A program made the translations under genes and the position numbers. Of a stretch of 64,000 bases of DNA, positions 34,404 to 42,532 are shown in pieces. Each line of letters opens with the position of its first letter. Positions within the stretch are counted from its first letter, which is position 1. The notes under the pieces were generated by a model that saw only the letters and a list, made by a program, of their open reading frames with translations, did not search any database and was not told where the DNA came from. Origin of the DNA: CBDIDH01 sp965277595 (GTDB lineage: Bacteria > Planctomycetota > Planctomycetia > Isosphaerales > Isosphaeraceae); NCBI GenBank assembly GCA_965277595.1, contig CBDIDH010000002.1, positions 1,488,001-1,552,000 on the forward strand, in the 5' to 3' direction.

Positions 34404-36050
34404 ATGCGGACCGAGACTGCCAGCACAAATCGAACCTCAACCGTCGACCGAATGCGGGCGGAACTCGGCCGCGCCCGCAAGCGATTCAAGGCGCAGCCGA
34501 CGGCCGTCCGATGGGCGGTCGGCCTCGCCGCGATCACCGCGATCGTCGCCCTGACCTACGCAACGACCGGCACCCCCGCGCCTTCCGGTTCGTTCGTGCG
34601 ATCGGGCGAACGCTTCGCGGCCGACGACCGGATCGCCGTCACGAACGCCCTGGACAGGCTTCACATCCGCTATCAGGTCGATCGCCAGGGACGCATTGAG
34701 ATCGCCGTTGCTCAGCTTGACGCCGCCAATGATGCCGTGGCCAAGCTGGGAGTCGGTCCCCGCACCTTCTCGGAAATCGAGGGTTCGCTCACCGCGTCGC
34801 CCTGGGACTCTCCCACCGCCGCCCTTCAGCGCCAGGAACGGGCGACCTGTGCCAAGCTCGAAGAAATGATCCGGCCGATCGACGGCGTCATCTCCGCGCA
34901 CGTTTTGCTCAATCGCCCCAGGGGGCCGCGATCCTTCCGCGCCCCGACCCCCGCGACCGCCTTCGTCTATGTCGAGGCCGAGCAAGACCGCAAGCTGACC
35001 GACGAGACCGTCGAGGCCATTCAAAACCTGATCGCGGGCGCCGTGCCCGAGATCAAGCATGATGCCGTCTCCGTCTTCGATCGCAAGGGGCGTCATTACC
35101 TGGACGCCACCAATGGCTCGATCGGCGCGGAGACCAGGCTCCGCCAGCGTCGCGACCAGCTCCGGCAAGAGATTCTCGACCGGCTCGAATGGCTCAAAGG
35201 GGCGACCGTCTCCGTTCAGCTTCTGGCTCCGAACCCCCCGGTCGTCGCGGCTCTTGCTCAACCCGTGCTTCCGCCGCCCGCCGCCACTGTGCCTCCGTCG
35301 ACGCCGACCTTGCCGCCCCCCGCGCCGGTCGATCTTGCCCCGACGCCGCCGCCACTTCCGGCACTGCCGCCGCTTTCGATGCGGGTTAACGAGCCTCTTG
35401 ACCTCGCTCTTGAGAATTCCGAGCCGCCCCCGGCTTCGGCCCTGGCCCCGGCCCCGGCCCCGACACCTCCGCCCGTTCCGGCGACCATTGCGGCTTCGTC
35501 CGTCGAACCAGTAGCGCCCTCCTTGCCGCCGAAGGCGCGAGTTCTGGTGATGGTGCCCCGGAGCTTTTATCTTCGGGCGGTTTCGGGCCGGGAACGGACG
35601 CTTGACGACCTTCAGCCGTTCGTGGAGCGGACCAAGGGGTTGATCGAGACGACCATTCGACACGTCGTTCCGCCCGGCCAGCTTGAAGAGCCGATCGTCA
35701 TCAGCACGATTCCCGACGAGGCCCCGGCGCGAGCCGAGACGGCGACGGCCCCGCCGTCCTCGGGCGAGGCGCGCCGACTGGTCCTCTGGTGGGTTCCCGC
35801 CGCCGCGGCCGCGGTCGCGGCCCTGATCGGTGGCCTGACCGTTGCCTTCGTCATGGCCGCGCGTCGCCCGGCGCTTCGCGCGGCGACCCCGCCCCGCGAG
35901 GCTCCCGGCCGTTACAAGATCGACGAGGCGGCCGACGTCGACCCCGGCCCCGGACCGTCCGAGCGTGTCCGCGAGCTGATCCGCCAGAACCCCGAGGCCG
36001 CCGCCAGCGTCCTTCACCGATGGACTGGACAAGGAGGGACAATCGGATGA
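34404..36050 (+). CDS. fliF: Flagellar MS-ring protein FliF
   Basis: The protein forms the membrane ring of the basal body. The first membrane helix is at residues about 38-54 (AVGLAAITAIVALTYA) and the second at about 455-478 (LVLWWVPAAAAAVAALIGGLTVAFVMAA). Between them are the secretin-like ring-building segments (EEMIRPIDGVISAHVLLNRP ... TAFVYVEAEQDRKLTDETVEAIQNLIAGAVPEIKHDAVSVFDRKG). A Pro-rich stretch of about 100 residues (285-380) precedes the last periplasmic part. The C-terminus SERVRELIRQNPEAAASVLHRW is the FliG-binding tail. AAGGAGAG precedes the ATG. The stop overlaps the fliG ATG (ATGA). Confidence 0.9.
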   Translation: MRTETASTNRTSTVDRMRAELGRARKRFKAQPTAVRWAVGLAAITAIVALTYATTGTPAPSGSFVRSGERFAADDRIAVTNALDRLHIRYQVDRQGRIEIAVAQLDAANDAVAKLGVGPRTFSEIEGSLTASPWDSPTAALQRQERATCAKLEEMIRPIDGVISAHVLLNRPRGPRSFRAPTPATAFVYVEAEQDRKLTDETVEAIQNLIAGAVPEIKHDAVSVFDRKGRHYLDATNGSIGAETRLRQRRDQLRQEILDRLEWLKGATVSVQLLAPNPPVVAALAQPVLPPPAATVPPSTPTLPPPAPVDLAPTPPPLPALPPLSMRVNEPLDLALENSEPPPASALAPAPAPTPPPVPATIAASSVEPVAPSLPPKARVLVMVPRSFYLRAVSGRERTLDDLQPFVERTKGLIETTIRHVVPPGQLEEPIVISTIPDEAPARAETATAPPSSGEARRLVLWWVPAAAAAVAALIGGLTVAFVMAARRPALRAATPPREAPGRYKIDEAADVDPGPGPSERVRELIRQNPEAAASVLHRWTGQGGTIG

Positions 36051-36631
36051 GCCGACTGGAAGCCCCCCGCCCGCCGGCCGACGCCGAGGTCGCATCGACC
36101 GCGATCGACGACGCCGACGACGACGTTGTTTCCACCCCCCTGCGCAAGGCGGCCATCTTGCTGGTCAGCCTTGAGCAGCCACTTGCCTCTCAACTCCTCG
36201 CGCAGCTCGATCGCGCGGCGGTTGAGGCCGTGACCCTGGAGATTGCCCGGCTTGAACGGGTCGACCCGGCGGAACAACACGCCGTTCTTGAGGAATTTTA
36301 CGGCCTGGGGCTCCGCAGACTCCGATTTGTCTTCGAAGATCTCGTCAAGATGGACGATATAGACCTCAAGGAGGCGTACCACGACGAGGACGCGGCCGTC
36401 TGGGTGCTGGCCCTCGCCGGCGCCGCCAGACCGGTGCGAGCCAAGGTCCTCGGCGCGGTCCCGGTCGGTTCGGCCGAGACTCTTCGCCATCGCCTTGCGC
36501 ACCTCGGCCCGTTCCGACTCGGCGACGCCGAAGCCGCTCAGAGCGACATCGCCGAGCGCCTCCGCCGACTCCACGACCACGGCCAGATCACCTTACCGGA
36601 CCCCAACGGTCAGGAGGCAATCCTTGTCTGA
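36047..36631 (+). CDS. fliG: Compact FliG (N- and C-domains, no middle domain)
   Basis: FliG links the MS ring to the rotor. Residues 31-90 are FliG_N (LRKAAILLVSLEQPLASQLLAQLDRAAVEAVTLEIARL) and residues 93-182 are FliG_C (FVFEDLVKMDDIDLKEAY ... LAGAARPVRAKVLGAVP ... LGPFRLGDAEAAQSDIAERLRRLHDHGQI). At 194 residues it is far shorter than the usual 330-345; the middle domain with EHPQ, which contacts FliM, is absent. By eye, E. coli K264, R281, D288 and D289 correspond to Ala, Gly, His and Arg here, while R297 is kept. The start overlaps the fliF stop. The 3' end overlaps a second FliG_C gene. Confidence 0.85.
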   Translation: MSRLEAPRPPADAEVASTAIDDADDDVVSTPLRKAAILLVSLEQPLASQLLAQLDRAAVEAVTLEIARLERVDPAEQHAVLEEFYGLGLRRLRFVFEDLVKMDDIDLKEAYHDEDAAVWVLALAGAARPVRAKVLGAVPVGSAETLRHRLAHLGPFRLGDAEAAQSDIAERLRRLHDHGQITLPDPNGQEAILV

Positions 36632-36932
36632 CCTCGTTGAATTTGAAGACCTGGAACTCCTCGACGGGACCGACCTCCGATCGGTCTTCGACCAGGTCCC
36701 CGCCGACCAGGTTCTTGACGCCCTCGTCGGCACGCGTCCGGGGATGCGACAGCACCTGCTGACGAAGCTTCCCCAGTCCTCGGCCACCCGGCTTGAGGCC
36801 CAGTTGAACACGCACGGCCCCGTCTCCTTCGAGACGGTCAAGACCGCTCAGCGTGCCGTTGTGGAAACCCTCTGTCGGCTCAGTCGCGGCGGCGTCATCG
36901 CCTTCGACGATCCCGCCGACATGGTCGCCTGA
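36624..36932 (+). CDS. Stand-alone FliG C-terminal-domain protein
   Basis: The 102-residue product is almost entirely a FliG_C domain: FEDLELLDGTDLRSVFDQVPADQVLDALVG, then RQHLLTKLPQSSATRLEAQLNTHGPVSFETVKTAQRAVVETLCRLSRGGVIAF. It reads as a divergent copy of the C-domain of the gene just upstream. TTG 36624 is the start, with AGGAGG 7 bases before it, and it overlaps the upstream gene by 8 bases. By eye the E. coli torque positions K264, R281, D288, D289 and R297 are Val, Ser, Ala, Gln and Ser. It may form a second rotor layer or replace part of FliM/FliN, neither of which is found here. Confidence 0.75.
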   Translation: MSDLVEFEDLELLDGTDLRSVFDQVPADQVLDALVGTRPGMRQHLLTKLPQSSATRLEAQLNTHGPVSFETVKTAQRAVVETLCRLSRGGVIAFDDPADMVA

Positions 36933-37267
36933 CGTCTCAGGGCCGAATCATTCTCAGAGATGACCGATGGTTGATGATCAACCCCTTTGAGGCGATATCC
37001 TCGCCTCTTCCCTCTCTCTCTGTTGTGACTTGATCATCGGTCCTTTTCCCTTTTCCTTTTTCCCTTTTCCCTTTTCCCTTTTCCCTTTGCCCTTTTCCCT
37101 TTTCCCTTGTAAGCGTCAACGAGCCGTCTCTCCGCCTCGTTCCGAACTTGATTATCGGCCGGAACCTGGCCTCCCTTTCGAGAAATCTCCGACGGCTCTT
37201 GTCGGGCATCTAGCGAGCAACCTTCACGAGTCGTCTTCGATCGATCACGCCGCAAAAGGATTTGCGC
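36933..37267. repeat. Spacer with TTCCCTT heptamer array before fliO
   Basis: This 335-base spacer splits the flagellar operon. Bases 37040-37109 are about ten units of TTCCCTT with one GCCCTTT variant and one extra T. A few GACCGAT-like units lie at 36960-36966 and 37032-37038. AAAGGA at 37255-37260 is the ribosome binding site of fliO. No gene was seen. Confidence 0.8.
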
Positions 37268-37855
37268 ATGCTCAAGCAGAGCCGGAGGCTCTTGCCAGGC
37301 CGGAACCTCGCTCTCCGAGACGCTCTCAACGGCCTGGCGCTGGGGCTCGTCCTTGCGTTTGTGGTCATACTCGGCCTCGGCCTCGGTGTTGCCGTCGCTC
37401 AGCGATCGGCAACGCCCGTCGATCCCGAAGACGCGGACCGCGCGTCGATCGCAACGAGTCGCCCGACGCCGCCGACGGTCGCGATCGCTCCGCTCGCCAA
37501 ACGCCGATTCCCCGGCCGCGAGGCTTCCGGCCCGCTTCGGCCCGCCGATTCCGGTTCGCGGCCGACGCGCGACGCCTCAACCTCATGGTGGGTCGGCACG
37601 GCGGGCGTGGCGCTCGCCCTGGCGGCGGTCGGCTGGCTGAGCCTTGCCGCTCGACGCTATACCGCGTCGATCGGTGGCGGACCAGGAACCCACCGCCTGC
37701 GCGTCGTCGGGCGGACGAGCCTTTCGCCCCGGCATTCGGTTTACCTCGTTGACGTCGGCGGTCGCGTCCTGATCCTCGGCACCGGGCCTCAAGGTGCCCC
37801 GACGCTTCTCGGCGACTTGAACGATCCGCCCGCGCCGATCGGGGGTGACTCTTGA
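37268..37855 (+). CDS. fliO: Flagellar biosynthetic protein FliO
   Basis: FliO helps assemble the FliP ring of the export gate. The protein has two hydrophobic segments (LNGLALGLVLAFVVILGLGLGVAVA near residues 20-45 and WWVGTAGVALALAAVGWLSLAA near 108-130). A cytoplasmic FliO domain follows: LRVVGRTSLSPRHSVYLVDVGGRVLILGTGPQGAPTLLGDL. FliO usually has one helix; the first may be a signal-like segment. ATG 37268 has AAAGGA 7 bases upstream. Its stop overlaps the TTG start of fliP. Position directly before fliP supports the call. Confidence 0.82.
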   Translation: MLKQSRRLLPGRNLALRDALNGLALGLVLAFVVILGLGLGVAVAQRSATPVDPEDADRASIATSRPTPPTVAIAPLAKRRFPGREASGPLRPADSGSRPTRDASTSWWVGTAGVALALAAVGWLSLAARRYTASIGGGPGTHRLRVVGRTSLSPRHSVYLVDVGGRVLILGTGPQGAPTLLGDLNDPPAPIGGDS

Positions 37856-38736
37856 CCGCCTCGTTCGCCCTTGCCGTGGCTCTCGCGATTGTCGCCGCCG
37901 GTCCCGCCAATGATCCCGCGACAACCACGACCGGCTTCCAGATCAACCGGCCGATCCGCGACCGCGACCCCTCGCCTCGGCCCGCCATCCCAAAGGCCGC
38001 CGCGACGCGTCCCCAGCCTTTAACTTCACCCGCTCCCGCGGCCGAGACCGAGGACCGGACGAAGGCGTTGAAAGACCTGGCCCGGTCGCCGGTTGTCTTG
38101 CTTTCGGTGGCCTCGCTGGCGCCGGTCGCGGTGCTGATGATGACGGCCTTTGTCCGCATTCAGATTGTCCTGGTGCTGCTCCGGCAGGCGCTCGGAAGTC
38201 CGCAGGTGCCTGGCAATCAGGTCTTGACGGCGCTTGCCCTGATGCTCACGGCCTTGGTGATGCGTCCCGTCGGCGAGGCGGTTTATCAGCGTTCGATCCG
38301 GCCGTATGTTGAGCATCGCGTCAATGAGTCTGAGGCCCTCGCCTCGGCCGTCCGACCGATCAAGGCGTTCATGCTCGAACAGATTCAGCGCACGAATCAC
38401 GAGCAATACGTCTGGGCGATTTTCGACGAGGTTACCCCCGTCGGCCATACCGTGCCTGTTTACGAAGACGACTTTCCCTTCGCCGTCGTCGCCACCGCGT
38501 TCTTGCTGAGCGAGTTAACGACGGCTCTGGTCATCGGCTTCTATCTTTACTTGCCGTTTCTTGTTGTCGACCTTGTCGTCTCGGCCGTTCTCGCGGCGAT
38601 GGGGCTGTTCATGCTTCCCCCTTCGCTCGTCGCCTTGCCGATGAAGTTGATCCTCTTCGTTCTCGTGAACGGCTGGCTCCAGGTTGCGACCCTCCTTTTG
38701 CAGAGCTTCGGCCCCGTCGCCGCGAGTCCTCCCTAG
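37852..38736 (+). CDS. fliP: Flagellar export gate protein FliP
   Basis: FliP forms the pentameric core of the export channel. After a signal-like N-terminus and a Pro-rich linker, the core is canonical: VLLSVASLAPVAVLMMTAFVRIQIVLVLLRQALGSPQVPGNQVLTALALMLTALVMRP, then SELTTALVIGFYLYLPFLVVDLVVSAVLAAMGLFMLPPSLVALPMKLILFVLVNGW. At 294 residues it is slightly longer than usual because of the linker. The start is TTG 37852, overlapping the fliO stop as TTGA, which suggests coupled translation. Confidence 0.95.
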   Translation: MTASFALAVALAIVAAGPANDPATTTTGFQINRPIRDRDPSPRPAIPKAAATRPQPLTSPAPAAETEDRTKALKDLARSPVVLLSVASLAPVAVLMMTAFVRIQIVLVLLRQALGSPQVPGNQVLTALALMLTALVMRPVGEAVYQRSIRPYVEHRVNESEALASAVRPIKAFMLEQIQRTNHEQYVWAIFDEVTPVGHTVPVYEDDFPFAVVATAFLLSELTTALVIGFYLYLPFLVVDLVVSAVLAAMGLFMLPPSLVALPMKLILFVLVNGWLQVATLLLQSFGPVAASPP

Positions 38737-38814
38737 CCTGGTCTGGCCCAGCTTACATCCGCGCGGCTTGATTTCGGTTCTTCGTCGATGTTGATTCTTC
38801 CTGGAGCCTTTCCA

Positions 38815-39090
38815 ATGGACACGTCCCTTGCCGTTGATTGGTCTCAGGAAGCGATTCGCCTTGCCCTTCAGATGGGCGGCCCCTTGCTTGCCGTGGCACT
38901 CTTCGCGGGCCTTGTCGTCGGCATCGGTCAGACCTTGACCCAGTTGCACGAACCCGTGATCGGCCTCGTGCCTCGCCTCGTCATTGTCATCGGTTCTTTT
39001 CTCGTCCTTCTCCCCTGGCTCATCGGCCGCTGGGTTTCCTTCACCACCTCCCTTTTCGACTCCCTCCCCACCCTTCTCACCGGCCCCTGA
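38815..39090 (+). CDS. fliQ: Flagellar export gate protein FliQ
   Basis: The 91-residue protein has the two membrane helices of FliQ (LALQMGGPLLAVALFAGLVVGIGQTLTQL and LVPRLVIVIGSFLVLLPWLIGRWV) separated by the conserved QLHEPVIGLVPRL stretch. ATG 38815 (MDTSLAVDWSQEA) is preferred over ATG 38788 because GGAG lies 8 bases upstream and the family begins here. A heptamer-like pyrimidine array separates it from fliR. Confidence 0.93.
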   Translation: MDTSLAVDWSQEAIRLALQMGGPLLAVALFAGLVVGIGQTLTQLHEPVIGLVPRLVIVIGSFLVLLPWLIGRWVSFTTSLFDSLPTLLTGP

Positions 39091-39100
39091 TTCTTTCTCT

Positions 39101-39175
39101 GACCTGTCCCTTGTCCCTTGTCCTTTGTCCTCTTTCTTCTCCTGTCTCCCATCTCCTGTCTCCCATCTCCTCCCC
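39101..39175. repeat. Pyrimidine-rich heptamer-like array between fliQ and fliR
   Basis: GTCCCTT, GTCCTTT and GTCCTCT units give way to a 14-base unit (CTGTCTC CCATCTC) repeated about twice. It fills the 101-base fliQ-fliR spacer. Confidence 0.75.
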
Positions 39176-39191
39176 CGGAGTTTCCCCAAAA

Positions 39192-39959
39192 ATGTCCCCG
39201 ATCCTGACCGCCTGGCTCTCGACTCACGCGGGGATCGCCTTTCTGGCGTTCGCCCGCGCGGCGGGCCTGGCGTGGACGGCTCCGGGATGGGCGACGCCCG
39301 GCCTTGGCGCGCGGTCTCGACTGGTCCTCGCGATCTTGATCGGCCTGATCCTCGTGCCGATCGTCCGAGGCGATTCGCGGTTAACCGCTCTGGGCGCCTC
39401 GGCAATTGCCACGGCCTGCCTGGGCGAGGCTCTCGTCGGCGCGGCGCTTGGCTGGTCGGCGGCTCTGATCATCGCCGGGGCGCGACAGGCCGGCGAACTC
39501 GTCGGCGCTCAGGCGGGTCTCTCGGCCGCGACGCTCTTTGACCCCGAGTCGGGCGACGAACTCTCGGCGCTCGGACATCTTTACGGCCTGATCGCGCTTG
39601 GCGTTTTTCTCGGTCTCGACGGTCCGCTCGCGATGGTACGTGCGCTGGTGGAGAGTTATCACATTGTCCCGGCCGGCGGCGGCCTTGACGTCTTTCACGA
39701 ACACGCGGCGCTTCTGGCCTTCGGCCGGGTTGGCGAAGCCCTGGCGCTGGCCTTGCGGCTGGCGACGCCCGCGGCCCTGGCGCTCGCCCTGGCGGGCGTG
39801 GCCCTGGGCTTGCTCGGCCGCGCGGCCCCTTCGCTGCAACTCGTCGCCCTGGCGATTCCGGTTCGCGCGGTGCTTGGACTGGTTTTCCTTCTCGTCGGCC
39901 TCACCGGCCTCGTCGCGGCGCTGGCGCGAACCTGGTCGGCCTGGCCGGGGGCCTTTTGA
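39192..39959 (+). CDS. fliR: Flagellar export gate protein FliR
   Basis: The protein has about six hydrophobic segments and the FliR pattern (FARAAGLAWTAPGWATPGLGARSRLVLAILIGLILVP; IIAGARQAGELVGAQAGLSAATLFDPESGDELSALGHLYGLIALGVFLGLDGPLAMVRALVESYHIVP; ALAIPVRAVLGLVFLLVGL). The stretch GxQxG...DP is a family hallmark. At 255 residues it is normal. The stop is followed after 3 bases by flhB. Confidence 0.93.
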   Translation: MSPILTAWLSTHAGIAFLAFARAAGLAWTAPGWATPGLGARSRLVLAILIGLILVPIVRGDSRLTALGASAIATACLGEALVGAALGWSAALIIAGARQAGELVGAQAGLSAATLFDPESGDELSALGHLYGLIALGVFLGLDGPLAMVRALVESYHIVPAGGGLDVFHEHAALLAFGRVGEALALALRLATPAALALALAGVALGLLGRAAPSLQLVALAIPVRAVLGLVFLLVGLTGLVAALARTWSAWPGAF

Positions 39960-39962
39960 ACG

Positions 39963-40991
39963 ATGGCCGAGACCGAGACCGAAGACCGGACACAGGCCCC
40001 GTCGGCCCGACGACTCCAGGAAGCCCGCGATCGGGGTCAGGTCGCGTACAGCCCCGAGCTTTCCAGCGCCGCGGGCTTGCTCGCCGCCGCGGCCGTGCTC
40101 TGGACGCGCGGCGAGCCTCTTGCGTCGGCTCTCGCCTCGACCCTTCGCGCTCCACTGACCGGCCCGATTCCCATCACGGCCGACGTCGGTTCGGTCGTCG
40201 CCCACCTGCGCGGCCTTGCCCTGGAAATCGCCTGGCCGATCGGCCAGATCGTCGCGGCTTTTGCCCTGGCGGCGGCCGTCGCGCACCTGGCACAAACCCG
40301 GCTCTTGTGGACTCCCGGCCGACTCGCGCCCGACGTCGCGCGGCTCTGGGCGGTCGGGCAGGGGGGGGGCCTTGGCGATCGACTCGCGCGCGGGGCCTGG
40401 TCGCTCGCCCGAGCGTGTCTTGTCGTCGCCGTCGCCGCCTGGTTTGTTCGCAACGAATGGCTGACGACCTGTCAACTCGCCGATGCCGAGACGCCCGTTC
40501 TGGCCCGCGTCGCCGGTCAATCGCTGGGCCGATTGCTGTTCACCCTCTCGGCCGCGACGCTCGCGCTCGGCGTCGTTGACCTCTTGATCCAGCAGAATCG
40601 TTTTCAGGCGATGTTGAGCCAGACGCCCGACGAGCAGCGTGAAGACCTCCGCTCGACCGAGGGCGATCCCACGCTCCGCTCCCGCCGCCGCCGAGCGGCC
40701 GAAGGCCGTCGGATTGACCCGGCCGAGCTTCTTTCCGGCGCCTCGCTCGTCCTGACCGGCGCGTCTGGGCTCTCGGTCGTGCTTGGCGGTGGTCCACCGC
40801 CGATCCGGTTCACGGTCCGCTCTGTCGCCCACGGCCTTTCTGGCGATCAGCTCCGTCGCGCCGCGATCCGATCGGGCCTTCTTGTCGTCTCCGCTCCCGA
40901 CCTCGCCTTGACCCTCTCTCGCCGCCGCTCTCCCACCCCCGAACAGCTCACCACGCTCACCTCCCTCTGGCCCGTTCCCCCTTCTTCCTGA
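39963..40991 (+). CDS. flhB: Flagellar export switch protein FlhB lacking the NPTH motif
   Basis: FlhB controls the change from rod/hook to filament export by cleaving itself between N and P of NPTH. The N-terminus ETEDRTQAPSARRLQEARDRGQVAYSPEL and the linker EDLRSTEGDPTLRSRRRR are canonical, and four membrane helices lie between. Where VVTNPTH should stand, the protein reads VLTGASG (GASG at residues 266-269), so autocleavage is not expected. The downstream cytoplasmic fold appears kept (IRFTVRSVAHGLSGDQLRRAAIRSGLLVVSAPDLALTL). At 342 residues it is near normal. An IS copy follows 64 bases after its stop and separates it from flhA. Confidence 0.9.
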   Translation: MAETETEDRTQAPSARRLQEARDRGQVAYSPELSSAAGLLAAAAVLWTRGEPLASALASTLRAPLTGPIPITADVGSVVAHLRGLALEIAWPIGQIVAAFALAAAVAHLAQTRLLWTPGRLAPDVARLWAVGQGGGLGDRLARGAWSLARACLVVAVAAWFVRNEWLTTCQLADAETPVLARVAGQSLGRLLFTLSAATLALGVVDLLIQQNRFQAMLSQTPDEQREDLRSTEGDPTLRSRRRRAAEGRRIDPAELLSGASLVLTGASGLSVVLGGGPPPIRFTVRSVAHGLSGDQLRRAAIRSGLLVVSAPDLALTLSRRRSPTPEQLTTLTSLWPVPPSS

Positions 40992-41022
40992 TCCCTCGAT
41001 CGATCTCCCGTTCTTCCCTCTC

Positions 41023-41055
41023 TCCTTTGTCCTTTGTCCTTTGTCCTTTGTCCTT
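41023..41055. repeat. GTCCTTT heptamer array, left flank of IS copy 2
   Basis: Four GTCCTTT units run up to the IS end at 41056. With the right flank (42341 onward) they form one in-phase array once the IS and one CTT are removed. Confidence 0.88.
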
Positions 41056-41094
41056 TGGCCTGCTCCCCATTTCTTGGTCCAGGGATAATGGGAA

Positions 41095-41997
41095 TCACGG
41101 GTGCGGTTGTTCATCAGGTGGTGGCTCAATCGGGGTCGCTTCGATCGGCACGTACCTCACTTGGGTGGCCGCGAACTCGGTCGGGGTCTGGTAGCCCAGG
41201 GAACTGTGCGGGCGTTCCGTATTGTACTCCTCCTTCCAGAACGCGCCCAACGCCCTGGCTTGAACTTCGTTCTCGAACTCCTCGCGGTCCAGGAACTCGT
41301 CGCGGAGCTTGCTGTGAAACGACTCTGCATAACCGTTCTGCCACGGGCTCCCCGGCGCGACGTACAATGTCCCGGAGCCGGTCAACTCCAGCCAACTTCG
41401 CACCGCCAGGGCCGCGAACTCCGGCCCGTTGTCGCTGCGGACCCGATGGGGCGGGCCGCCGCGACGCGCGGCAACCTTGGCCAGGATCACCTGGATTTCC
41501 TCGGCGGTCATGCCTCGACGCGCCTCCAACGCGAGGCATTCACGAGTGTACTCATCAACCAGACTCAGCCATTTCAGGCTCCGCCCATCACTTGTACGAT
41601 CAAAGATAAAGTCCCATGTCCAAACATCGTCTTTACCACGCGACGGGCGGACGTGACAGGCGTTCGCGTCCTGGCCGTGCGACCGGCGGGGCTTGGAATT
41701 CGCCCTCGGCCCGGCCAGTTTCAGCCCCAACTGACGCCAATGGCGACGCACCGTCTTCTTGTTGACCGACCAGCCTTCGCGGACCAACAGCGCCCAGATC
41801 CGCCGATATCCGTACCGCGGGTGCGTGCCGGCGAGCTCCTCGATCCGTCGCGCCAACGCCACCTGTTCGTCCCGCGCGACGGGCGTGTACCGGAGGCAGG
41901 ACCGGGACAGGCCCAGCGTCCGGGACGCGCGACGTTCAGATACGTTGAAGTGATCACTTACCTCGGTAGCGATCAATCGGCGGCGGGCGGCAGTCAT
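41095..41997 (-). CDS. IS3-family OrfB (DDE transposase catalytic subunit), copy 2
   Basis: The product is the same 300-residue transposase as copy 1, with HTH_21, the catalytic D (VWTWDFIFD), D (RVRSDNGPEF) and E (NGYAESFHSKL) all present. It differs by LAKVAARR and PIEATPIE. The ATG overlaps the OrfA stop; an A8 run just upstream permits -1 frameshifting. Confidence 0.95.
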   Translation of the reverse strand: MTAARRRLIATEVSDHFNVSERRASRTLGLSRSCLRYTPVARDEQVALARRIEELAGTHPRYGYRRIWALLVREGWSVNKKTVRRHWRQLGLKLAGPRANSKPRRSHGQDANACHVRPSRGKDDVWTWDFIFDRTSDGRSLKWLSLVDEYTRECLALEARRGMTAEEIQVILAKVAARRGGPPHRVRSDNGPEFAALAVRSWLELTGSGTLYVAPGSPWQNGYAESFHSKLRDEFLDREEFENEVQARALGAFWKEEYNTERPHSSLGYQTPTEFAATQVRYVPIEATPIEPPPDEQPHP

Positions 41998-42269
41998 GGC
42001 TTTTTTTTCAAGGCCTCCTGTAACATGCGACGGTCCAGGGCCAGTTCGGCGACGAGGAGCTTGAGCCGGCTGACATCGGCTTCGAGTTCGGACACGCGAA
42101 GTTGTTCGGCGGTGACGGGGTTCTCCTGGAGGGCCTTCCAACGGTAGTAGGTGGTCGTCGCGTAGCCGGCCTTGCGGCAGGCCTGGTGAACATTTAGACC
42201 GGCGTCAAGGTCGGCCTGAACCTCTCGGAGGGTCTTGGCAATCTGGTCCGATCCTGGTCGTTTTCGCAT
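41994..42269 (-). CDS. IS3-family OrfA, copy 2
   Basis: The 91-residue HTH/leucine-zipper protein matches copy 1 except Asp for Asn in ELALDRR. The A8 run near its 3' end (42001-42008 on the plus strand as T) is the putative slippery site. The frame is open further upstream through the IS end and heptamers, which is not taken as coding. Confidence 0.93.
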   Translation of the reverse strand: MRKRPGSDQIAKTLREVQADLDAGLNVHQACRKAGYATTTYYRWKALQENPVTAEQLRVSELEADVSRLKLLVAELALDRRMLQEALKKKP

Positions 42270-42340
42270 GGGTCGCTCCTGGCTCTCTGCCAGTTGTACG
42301 ATTCCCATTAAGACTGGACCAGGTTTCGGGGGGCAGGCCA

Positions 42341-42412
42341 CTTTGGCCTTTGTCCTTTGTCCTTTGTCCTTTGTCCTTTGTCCTCTCTCCTTTGTCCTTT
42401 GTCCTTTCCATC
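42341..42412. repeat. GTCCTTT heptamer array, right flank of IS copy 2
   Basis: CTTTGGCC leads into about nine GTCCTTT/GTCCTCT units with one CTCTCC irregularity. Confidence 0.88.
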
Positions 42413-42532
42413 CCGCGTACCACTCGTCTCCTTCCAACCCTTGCCCCCGCACCCGTCTTTTTGCGATGCTGGAATCCCTGGGAACCAGAACGAACGATCC
42501 ACCCCTTTCCCTCTTGTACGGAGTCTCCCACC

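Larger units (their letters stand above)
41056..42340 (-). mobile_element. IS3-family insertion sequence, copy 2 (1285 bp, inverted)
   Basis: This copy has the same length, ends and genes as copy 1 and is nearly identical, but lies in the opposite orientation. TSD CTT is at 41053-41055 and 42341-42343. It sits between flhB and flhA inside a heptamer array, at the same step (GTCCTT|T) used by copy 1. Small differences (GGGG versus CCCCG base at one end, three to four residues in the proteins) show the copies are not brand-new duplicates. Confidence 0.95.

Noticed and set aside
18557..42340. Composite transposon bounded by the two inverted IS copies
   Set aside because: Each copy has its own CTT duplication, and the 21 kb between them holds ordinary chromosomal genes including half of the flagellar block.
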